From positions 40,286,594-40,350,593 of the forward strand of contig OZ023213.1 in the NCBI GenBank assembly GCA_963995525.1: DNA of 64,000 bases, in the 5' to 3' direction. This DNA comes from Escarpia spicata. Taxonomy: Eukaryota > Annelida > Polychaeta > Sabellida > Siboglinidae. The notes beneath the pieces were generated by a model, which had not been told where the DNA came from, made no database searches, and saw nothing but the letters and a program-made list of their open reading frames with translations. A program made the position numbers and the translations under genes. Shown one piece after another: positions 12,291-64,000 of this stretch; the stretch's first letter is position 1, and the number at the start of each line of letters is the position of its first letter.

Positions 12291-15200
12291 GTTAGGGTGC
12301 CCCTAAAAATCTATAAAAAAATGGCATTGTGTATATTTTAGCATAACTCACCATCTCTCACCAGTTACAACCCTCTAAGTTAAGAAATAAGAAAAACAGA
12401 TCCGAGACACTCCTGTTCCCTTAATGTGGAATGCCAATTTTATATACAATTAAAATGTGTGTATACAAATTGTATACAAGGTCTGATAGACTATGGAAGC
12501 TAATATTTGGAATTTTAAAGCATTCGATTTGTTGTTGTACATGTATCACATAATAATATAGAAATACTACAGTTCGATTTTGTTTAATTTCTAAAACTAA
12601 ATATTAGATTGACAAATATTTGTTTTAATAATACGCCATGCAATGGCCATAATCAGTTACAGTTATTAATTAAAACATTATTCGTGTTGCTGTTAATTAA
12701 TTTAATTAGCAAGCGTAGCTCCATGCCTTGGACCACCCAACACGCGACCAAACAACGCGCGACGAACGGGACTCGCCACGGCAATGCCCTAAAAATAGCG
12801 CAGCATAACTAAATCTAGTACAGTCGCCATACGTTCAGCCTGAATGCTCCACTGCAGGCTGATTATCGCAATCCTGTTCAAAAATTATGCGACATCATCG
12901 AACAAAATCTAGTTTCCGCACTTGTAAATCATGTTTAATTATCACACAACATGCATAATTTGAATAGTGGAAAACTGACAAATGGCATCGGTGATGCACG
13001 AAGTTGTATATCGGGCGATAACATAGGTAAACCGACATGTTTGCACTTCAACTGATCGTAACTTTTGTTTCTCTGACGGCATCGATTTCGTGTAACATCA
13101 ACAGTCGGGGCTACCTACCTGACAAAAACAATTTCCATAATGACCCCCCGTCGCATCCGCCCCGCTTCATGGTCCACAAGGTTGCCAATCAAATCTTTCT
13201 CTGAAGTAGATACAGTGACAAGTCCAGCCTGTTTTCGGTGCCTGAGAGTCCAGGAAGTTGCTCATTTAATCATCAAAAGTAGATATACTTTGTTTCAACA
13301 TAATTATTGTGCGCTACACTGTTACTCCTGTCGCATTAGCACTTCAAAGGGATGCTAGTTTAGATACATCCAATAAGCTACATTGTGTTAATTACAGCTG
13401 TCAAAGTACCTGCAAGGCCAGACATGTCCAAGTGTTTACGTCTGTAGAGCATCACCTTGGGAAAGACGGCGCCAGTGAATAGCCAATAATCATCCAACGA
13501 GCTTCTAAAGTTACAACACACAGCAGGAACATTATAATTATTACTAACAGTCAATGACAAAGTTAAATTGTTGAACTCAAATAAAAACCTTTGAATAAAA
13601 AATGGTTAATTTTATATTGCAATTACAATACTCATTTTATATTATTCTAAGACAGTTTACAATTATATCCATAACTTTCAGAAAACCATAACTATGTAAT
13701 GTAATGGTTCTACCTAACGTCATCTTCATTAATTTTTTTTCACTATATAATTCTACACCTGTACATTTTATTAATATCTAGACGCGCATTAATGACACTG
13801 ATAATAATATGCTCACGTGCCACGGCAGTCAGCAGGCTGGTGGCAGTCGGTTGTAACATTGTACACAGGCACAGCAATGGTTGACTCACCGTACTGACTT
13901 TGTAGAACTGGTACTGGATTAAATATGTGTTGATCAATTGTAACAAGTGAATGAGAGTTTCTTCAGGGTATCGCGAGCAGCAGTATTGATAGATTTAGCA
14001 ATTCTTTAATGTGTATCATTTTCTGTAGTCGGATATTTGTATTCCCGTAATAAGGCGGCAGTTTCCGTAATGCCGTGATCTGAGGTGAATTTCCGTAATG
14101 AATACTGAGAATCCATAATGGTAGGCAGCCCTGCAACAGTGAACACCACACATCTCCTCGTTGGTTGATTAAAATCCATACGTTCCCAATATGATTACAA
14201 GTGTGGGTTTTCGATTGCGACCTGTGTTTTTGCGAAAACCGTACCTTCGCGACGCGCCGTCGGCATGAAATTCTTAGCGCGCATTTTCGCTAAATCGCGG
14301 ACGACAAGTTCGTCAAATAAAGGAATACTTCTAAAAACTTTATACCATTGTAAATAATGTTCTGTTGTCGTTCCAATGGTATTAAATATGTATCATTTAA
14401 CGCGGACTGAACGATGTAAGGACTTCGTGACCGGTGGTTTGTCATAGTTTTGCACCAGATCCAACAGCCGCAGCGGCCGCTGTGGTAATGCTAGTTACTG
14501 TGATAGTCACTGTTGTCTGTTAGTGGTTGCCGGTGCCTTTGATGCGGTTACAATTACGTCTAGGAAATCATTTGGGAACGGAAAGAGCTGGTTCTTCCCA
14601 GGCACTAATCATTACAGCAATACACTCAATTGGTGCCTGCGTAACATCACCCAATCAGTTCACTAAACTGTCCAATCGAGCCTCGTCGTAATCGACGAGT
14701 GCTTATTGGAACTCCCCGCTCTGATTATTTGGGCTACGCAAGTGTTGCCTGCTTTTCAAACAGCCACCGCTAGCGGTTAGGTGACAATTACCCTAGCAAG
14801 TCGAGGCCTTAACTGGTTTCTGACGTGTGTCGGGCAGCTGGCCAGGCGATCCGGATGGTCGATTTTCAAAACCAATCTCAGTAGATTTTGTAACTGGCTT
14901 CGCGGCAGTTTCAAATACGTCATAAAAATGGCATGGACGGGGCTGTCCAGCGCAAAAAAATACGGCATGGACGAATATGGAAGCGCCAGCCTGGCGGACC
15001 CGTCCACAATCAATTTCACCCCGTCCAAAATCGCGATTTTCGTGTGGACGGGTCTCTGGGTGAGGCCCTGGTTGTATTTGAACGTTCTATGAAAAATACA
15101 ATAAAATGAAAAGTTCTGAATATATTTGAGTCTAGTTTTCATTATCATGCAGCTGAAATATACAGCTACATTTGTCACACTGCATGCATGACCATACAAC

Positions 15201-15726
15201 CGCACAATAATTATTTTGTCACTGGGCAAACTTGGGTTTCTACTTTACCCTCGTTCTGATGTTCATGAAGAATAGTCTAAAATTTTACATGGGTCTACCT
15301 AAAAAAACCATAAAAAACTTCTGAGTATATTTGATTAATTTGTTCTGTACTCATTAGCTTATATACATGGCTATATTTCTCTAATTGGATATTGACACAT
15401 ACAACCACTCGGAAATTAGCTAGTAGTAGGGCAAACAAAATATTTCTTTGTATTTATTTTATATAAACTTTAAACAGTTATATCTTCATGATTATTTTAT
15501 GTTATGCAAATATAATCACTGCATACTAATAAAGGGTCTTTTTGCCAACAAAATGATAGCTCAATCATATTTTTGTGATATGTATTAGCAAAGTTGTGAT
15601 TTTGTTAAAGCACCCCTACAAATTGTGTACACCGTGGCTGTTTACCATTGGTCACCTGCAGGGTTAAAGAAATGTAACTTATCATTACGAATACTTGTAT
15701 TTATGTTATCATGTGACATGTCACAG

Positions 15727-58780
<43,054 letters not shown>

Positions 58781-59289
58781 GTAAGGCTTTGTCAGGGAGT
58801 AGAATTCCATCAGATCCACCGCCTGTTTTTTTATTATCTCAGATCTATATGAAAGCACAGTTGTCCGTTCACTTGGCCACAGTCAGCCAGTGGTAGTTAT
58901 TATTAGCAGGAAGTTTGTTTTATTAGATCTATTCCATCCCAATTTGATTAGGAACTCGGGAATGAGCCCAGTTCAAAGCAGTGTATGCTAATGTGCCAGT
59001 AGTGCTTGTTTACAAACGCAATGGTTTGTTTACAATTTGAACATTTCAACGATATGTCGATTGGATACACAAATTCAATGTTATTTTGTTTCTACCATTA
59101 TTATGTACACATAATTTAAAAATAGGTATGAATCATTGTTTCAGTGGGTCGAAACGAAACCTACAATGAATATACCTAATAAGAGTGCAATGTTATTTTG
59201 CATATTCACTCCACTCGTATAATCAGACAGTCTCATCCGTCCATCCATACATCCATCCATCCATTAGTAATGGTTCAATGATTTGCATG

Positions 59290-60000
59290 TTTGTCATCAT
59301 TGTTTAGGCAGCCACCCTCCCTCTCGTGCAATGCCATCCAATGAAGGCCTGCCCTGCCCTGCAGCACTTGCAATTCCCCTTGCACGTTTCGTGCAGCCAC
59401 AGTGTAGGAGGAGGGCACAAGCCTTACTTGCGTCGGCGAGAGTTTTCCAGAAAGGGAACCATTGCTTGCTGCACTCATCCTGTTCCCATTGCTATTGATC
59501 AAAGACAGGAATTACCTGGTGGCAAGTGGTTGACTGCTTCCAGATGAAACTGGCTTGAAGCAAGGACCTCTTCACATGCTTGAAGAGAGTGGCCTGGGTC
59601 GGCGGCATATTGTCGAGCGAACAACTGCCACTGGAGAAGAGATGATGCCTAGCATCGTTGACAATAGCAGAACCACACATCTTGCTGATGAGCACAGCAT
59701 GTGAACTGATTCCAGAGTGAAGGACTACAGATTCACAGTCAGCAAGATCATCGTCTCTAAGGCCTGGTGTATTATTCCAAGAGGTCATAACAAGAGCCTG
59801 AATGAGGGGAAGAACCAATGACTGATGGACCGAGCTGTTCACAGGGATATCTCGGTAGTTGTTACCGCTACCAAAGACGATCCGATGCTCTGAAAGGTCG
59901 AGCTGTCAAAAGAACAATGTTGCTGTCGACAGTGCACGTAAATGCTTTCTCATGACCTTAAGACGAGGCATGAGCTAGATGCAGGATGATACGCGTGTTT
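59290..60000 (-). pseudogene. LTGCDT-family protein gene, copy B (C-terminal half)
   Basis: Minus strand, frames broken. EANTRIILHLAHASS is a decayed EADTR motif, TVDSNIVLL a decayed DTDVVVL, followed by HRIVFGSGNNYRDIPVN. The open piece 59492-59842 ends NDARHHLFSSGSCSLDNMPP and TQATLFKHVKRSLLQASFIW, homologous to the last block of copy A (PPTKAALEGHAKRA). A Cys-rich tail follows (CKGNCKCCRAGQ near 59380). The tail is expected from relatives. Confidence 0.65.
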
Positions 60001-60147
60001 GCCTCGGGATGGTTGCACGGCTGGAGTTGGAACGGTTTGTTGGAGAACACCATCTCGGACTAAGTGCTGAGGAGGAGTCTTCTATCCATGTCAGTCTTGA
60101 ATGAATGGAGTGAGCTGTCAAACAACGGATCTCGTCCTTAGTCAGTT

Positions 60148-61690
60148 GTGCTTCCTTTGATGACTGTGTAGGCCGATGCGTGAAGTGCATTGGTGACCAC
60201 AGATGGCACAGTCATAGATGGTCATAGATCTTGGCGGAGGTTGACTGTTCTTCCGCTGCATTCGTTTGTCTTTGAGTTGTTGAAGCCATTTCTGTTAAAA
60301 GTCCCATAGACCAGTCATGCATGTGTGTCGCCAGAGGGGACAATTGTTTGCAGTCTCTTCCCACGTGTTGTGCAGGATGGTGCATGACTTCAGGACGTCT
60401 TTGTTGTGTTTTCGTTGCCCACCTCGTAAATGCAAACCAGTCTTCAATTGACCATAGAAAAGCCCCTTTGGTATGCCGTCATGCGGACCAAGTGACCACA
60501 CCATCGTAGTTGTGCACGCTGGATATGAAACTGGATTCCAAACGTTTTGCATTTCTCCAGCACCTCAGTGTTTGGCATCATGTCTTGCCACTTGATGCAT
60601 GCAATCTGCCATAGGCAGCACATGTGGAATTGCTCTAAACATATGGTGTCGATATGGGGTCCACACCTCACAACCGGACAGCAGTGTCGACAGTACGACG
60701 GTACAATACACGTTGATTTTTGTGCTCAAACGTATACCACATTCATTCCATAGGTGCTTTGTTAGTCTCCCAAGAGATGCGCTTGCTTTCCCAAGATGGG
60801 CAGAAATGTCATCGTCAGTCATTGTTTACAGATAACGTGCTACCTTTTGGCTTTCAGCCGTTGAAATTTAAACATCGGCACGAAACTGGATGTAGACACC
60901 GAGCTCATTGTCGCGGAAAGCATCTTGTAACATGATGGAAAGTATAATTGAAAATAACATTGGTGCAAGGATGCAGCCCTGTTCGGTGCCATTTGTTACA
61001 GGGAATGCATCTGATGAGGTCCCTTGGCCTTAAACATACCATCGTGAAAGGAGCGAATTACATGAACAAATACGCTGGGACAGCCAACCTTTCTCAGTAG
61101 TTTCCAAAATCCAATTGTGTTGACTGAGTCAAAAACCTTCGTAAGGTCTACAAAGACCATGTAGAGGTCTTGTTTTTGTTCGCGACACTTACAGTTGTCT
61201 CATCGCAAAGATCATATCTGTGATACCAGACCCTGCACAGAAACACCATTGGCTCTGGTAGAATGTCTTTGGCTATGTGCTGTACCAATCGATTTAGCAT
61301 AATCCAGGCGAGTATTTTGCCAGCTACACATAGTAGTGAGATGCCACGATGGTTGTCGTGGATGGACCTGTCCCCCCTTCATTTGTAGATGTATCTTTGA
61401 AGTCCTGCGGGAAGGATCTGCTGTACCAGATGACACTGAAGAGTTGGGAAAGTCGTTTAGTGAGAGTCATCCTTCCGTGTTTGAATATTTCATCTGCAAT
61501 TGCATCAGAACCTGCGGCTTTTCCACTTGATAGTTTTTTAATCGCCTCAGTAGTTTCCTTGATGCTTGGGCGTGTGTCTAGTTCCTCTATGACGGGATGC
61601 TGTGTAACTTCATCGAGTGCTGCTAATGAGATAGTTGATGGTCGATTTAGTACATCACGTCAGTCTTAGCCTGCTGCAAGGACCCCAAAA
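60148..61690 (-). mobile_element. LINE retrotransposon fragment (RT plus C-terminal zinc finger)
   Basis: Minus strand, several frameshifts. The text starts with SSGKAAGSDAIADEIFKHG, then SGITDMIFAMRQL-type text and LYMVFVDLTKVFDSVN (RT motif A), EQGC.LAPMLFS (motif B), then jumps to TDDDISAHLGKASASLGRLT, LSTLLSGCEVWTPYRHH, WQDMMPNTEVLEKC and QLRWCGHLVRM. It ends in a C2H2-like finger (CAICGHQCTSRIGLHSHQRK) at about 60150. The YADD motif is missing in the jump. The second non-LTR lineage in the window. Confidence 0.85.
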
Positions 61691-62499
61691 CTGGTAAAAA
61701 TGTAACATTTGGCCTATTTTTTCAAAAACTTTTTTTCTAATTTTGCATAGATGTATCTTAGGGTGCTGCCACTATATACAAGAAATCTGTATTTGATTGA
61801 ATCATTCTAAAGAGCCCCCAAAGTGCAAAAGTTTTACATTATCTAGTGATGTGGTTTTGAGAAGGGCCCTCGAGACCACCCCCAACAGTAGATTTTGTTT
61901 TAATGTGCCACAAAGTCATCACCATGACTAAACTTTGCAGCCTAGTGCTACTGTTTTATTGAGACCTTGACTAATCTTTAATTGGTCACAGCGCCCAGGA
62001 AGAGTAGACACCCCCAACAGTAGATGTTGTTTAATGTGCCACAAAGTCAACACCATGACTAAACTCTGCAGCCTAGTGCTACTGTTCCATTGACCAGGCA
62101 GAGTAGACACACTTGACCCCTGTTAGACTGAACAGTTGCCTAACACTTTTTATCTTCAAAACTATTGATTTTCTATAATTGAAAGTTGTGTTTATTTTGA
62201 TGTTCATTTAATTATTATAAAATGGTGTGACTGTGGTGTCTGTTGGTTAAAGATGTATTGTCTGTAGAAACCTGTAGGTGACAAACATAGAAAATTTATA
62301 TTCTGTCACCTGTAGGTTGACAAACATAGAAAATTAATATGCTGGACAACTATAGAGTGAAATATCCTACACTTTATTGATATCAAATGCATTCTACTGT
62401 TCTGTTTACGCTTGCCATGCCTTGTGTAGACATGGTACTGTGTAAATCAATTGTATCAATATAGACTAATAATTAGAAGAGTTGACATAGTTCCGCTAT

Positions 62500-62960
62500 A
62501 CACAAGCAAGAAATCTGTATTTGATTGAATCATTCTAGTGTCATCAGCATATAGTAGAACATACATTTTCTACATCATCATCACTAAGGTTGTTGTAAAT
62601 TTAACCAGCTGCCATGTCAAGTCCATTATAATTGTGACTAACAGTGTTCAAAATTATTCAGGTAAATAGCAAATGACAAAGGACACAAGTGTTCTCCTTG
62701 CCATACCATCACATGAGAAGAAGGCTGACACAGCCTGGCCCTGATTTATACATGATTTAGCATTTTTGTATATGTTGTATACAACTTTCAACACAATACC
62801 ATTAATACCGCATGAAATTATCTTAGACCACAGGGAGGACTGGTCTACTAAATCAAATGCTTTCTTATAATCGATGAAGGCATAATAAAGCCTTTTGCAT
62901 CGAGACAAATATAATTCAACCAATACCCCTATTTGAACACTGCCTGTTATTCACCTATTA
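62500..62960 (-). mobile_element. LINE reverse transcriptase fragment
   Basis: The open piece 62654-62923 reads LYYAFIDYKKAFDLVDQSSL (motif A) and INGIVLKVVYNIYKNAKSCI. After a frameshift LLYADDT (motif C, YADD) appears near 62540. It is a third, different non-LTR lineage, truncated at both ends. Confidence 0.8.
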
Positions 62961-63589
62961 CATTCGCTTTGTTTAGGTATTACACCCAGCTGTGGAGCTA
63001 AGATTCTCTGCCTGCTATTGTTTGATGAAAACTGTGACTAATGTGTAATTGGTCACTGGCAGTAGCTTGTGTCAACAGACAGCATTAAGCCACTAGACCC
63101 CTGTTAAACTGGACAGTTGCCTGTAGGTTTTAAACTGTTAAACAGTGAGTCTACCTTTTGCTCTAAAATAATCTGTCCTCTTAGTTTTACACATGAAGAC
63201 ATAATCTGGCATAACTTGATAAGTCTTTGTAGCAGCACATTTGTACTTCCAGTGTATCATTGCAACATAACATACATATTACAAACTCTGTGCCACATTT
63301 GAATGTTGTGCATGTAATATTTCCATGCAATCCGTTTGCATATATAATGTAAAATTTCAACAGCCGTTTTCTTCATTTTCACTTTTTGACCCCTACCATG
63401 TTCAATGCTCCATAACTTTGCAAATTTTTTTAGCAGTCATATTTTTTGAAACCGTGTAAAGCACCCTACCAAACCTTTACAAGGATGTAAGAAAACAATG
63501 TTACAATTTTTCCGACTTATCACTCATTTGGTCAGCTGGGGTCACATATAGACGTATTAGTCCAAAGGACTTCAGGGCCACTTGGCCCA

Positions 63590-64000
63590 TTTTTTAAAGT
63601 ATGATTGCCAGTCCCTTTTGCGGATGGGTGAGCTGCCGTTGCCATCTGGTTCGACTCGGGTACGTGCACCTGTCCCACGACCCTGCTGTGTCAGTGATTT
63701 CAGGCTTTGTTCAGGTTTGTTGTTCTAGACTGATGCGTTCAACCGCAGCGGTCATCTGAGCTCTCAGGAAAGGCAGAATGTGTAGGTGTACGTACACTCA
63801 ACGAATGTTGCCGGTCTGGTCGGATGCACCTTGTGGATGACGGCAGTCATGTCGAGCACTTGAACTTTCGCTTGTCTAGCTGGATTGGTGCGGCCGGTTG
63901 GCGCATTGATGCATGTGAGGATGTCCGACTTGAGCGAACTTCGGTCTGATGGACAAGGGGGCTGTTGCTGGTTCTTGAATTTGTCAATATCCGTATCTGG
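63590..64000 (-). pseudogene. LTGCDT-family protein gene, copy C (runs off the window)
   Basis: Minus strand: SSLKSDILTCINAPTGRTNP, then VQVLDMTAVIHKVHPTRPAT. After a frameshift come SLKSLTQQGRGTGARTRV and IRKRDWQSYFKKWAKWP. KSD.LTC and SLK....GRG.. align with copy A (KSDLLTCL, DSLKDSAREKQG, GKRVRR). This is the N-terminal and middle part; its C-terminal part may be copy B at 59.3-60.0 kb, parted by LINE insertions. Confidence 0.65.

Larger units (their letters stand above)
7702..15070. mobile_element. hAT-like DNA transposon nested in P2
   Basis: The ends are perfect 15 bp inverted repeats, CAGGGCCTCACCCAG and CTGGGTGAGGCCCTG. They are flanked by an 8 bp direct repeat GTTGTATT (7694-7701 and 15071-15078), the target duplication size typical of hAT elements. 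The right end has several subterminal GTCCA/GGAC repeats. No hAT transposase was seen; instead the interior holds a Mutator-like transposase and a Harbinger remnant. About 7.8-9.6 kb and 12.3-14.8 kb show no recognisable gene, and a short direct repeat (TCGGGTTGATTCGGGCGTTC) lies at about 8990-9045. Confidence 0.8.
6844..15667. mobile_element. TTAA element copy P2, split by a nested 7.4 kb insertion
   Basis: The ends are TTAACCCTACAGGTGACCA at 6844 and its inverse ending at 15667, in the opposite orientation to copy P1. Removing the insertion at 7702-15070 leaves about 1.46 kb that is collinear with P1 and P4, so the outer element existed first. Confidence 0.85.
1..15726 (+). other. Intron (or upstream region) before the first recognised exon
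   Basis: No host exon was recognised here. The exon at 15727 begins in the middle of the SNF2 ATPase, so the upstream exons must lie before the window or have escaped notice. The content is mobile elements plus a U43-like snoRNA at 6758, and intronic snoRNAs normally ride inside host introns, which fits an intron. Stretches where I see nothing recognisable are 1-323, 1786-4500, 5200-5345, 5411-6170 and 6640-6757. Confidence 0.6.
58781..64000 (+). other. Intron 21, filled with mobile element fragments
   Basis: No host exon was found after 58780. The content is listed separately. At 58860-59280, 61830-62480 (short repeats with CCCCCAACAGTAGAT.TTGTTT) and 62970-63580 I see nothing else recognisable. 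Confidence 0.6.

Noticed and set aside
63640..63670. GGTTCGACTC as a tRNA T-loop
   Set aside because: No cloverleaf around it; the bases belong to the minus-strand LTGCDT copy C.

Overview
This is genomic DNA from an invertebrate animal. It carries GT-AG introns with one GC-AG exception, intron-encoded snoRNAs, a long (GT)n microsatellite and many animal transposon families (Mutator-like, Harbinger, hAT-like, TTAA-flanked elements, tyrosine recombinase elements, three LINEs). The species cannot be named from the sequence. One gene combining SRCAP-type and EP400-type parts argues against a vertebrate, where these are separate genes, and fits a Domino-like ancestral gene.

The only host protein gene recognised is on the + strand and runs past both window ends. 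It is a SWR1/INO80-class SNF2 chromatin remodeller of the Domino/SRCAP/EP400 group. I place 21 exons between 15727 and 58780, with splice sites and phases that agree throughout. Exon 1 is the end of ATPase lobe 1. Exons 2-11 are the long insertion that splits the ATPase. Exons 12-14 are ATPase lobe 2. Exons 15-18 follow the ATPase. At exon 18 two endings are visible. One reads through to a stop at 48543, with AT-hook-like motifs (SRCAP-like). The other uses a splice donor after 47232 and joins exons 19-21, which are EP400-like and lead toward a SANT domain beyond the window. This resembles the Drosophila DOM-B and DOM-A isoforms.

The intron 17058-22322 is a snoRNA nursery. Three H/ACA snoRNA-like families (a, b, c) occur in ten copies or partial copies, partly within a tandem array of about 1.35 kb units. 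Two SNORD43 (U43)-like box C/D snoRNAs sit in other introns, and a further conserved 50-nt-spaced element recurs in three consecutive introns.

Most of the rest is transposon debris. At 6844-15667 a 1.46 kb TTAA element was split by a 7.4 kb hAT-like element, which holds a deleted Mutator-like transposase and a Harbinger remnant. Four or five copies of the 1.46 kb family and several members of a second TTAA family are present. Two tyrosine recombinase elements lie at 26.9-29.8 kb and 31.7-32.95 kb.

The most novel item is at 54.53-58.18 kb. It is an element with inverted repeats of roughly 480 bp around a decayed minus-strand gene of an uncharacterised invertebrate protein family with an LTGCDT motif. 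Two further fragments lie at 59.3-60.0 and 63.6-64.0 kb, and a 95 bp miniature relative lies at 46.34 kb. Motif order suggests, as a hypothesis only, a PIN/FEN-like nuclease.
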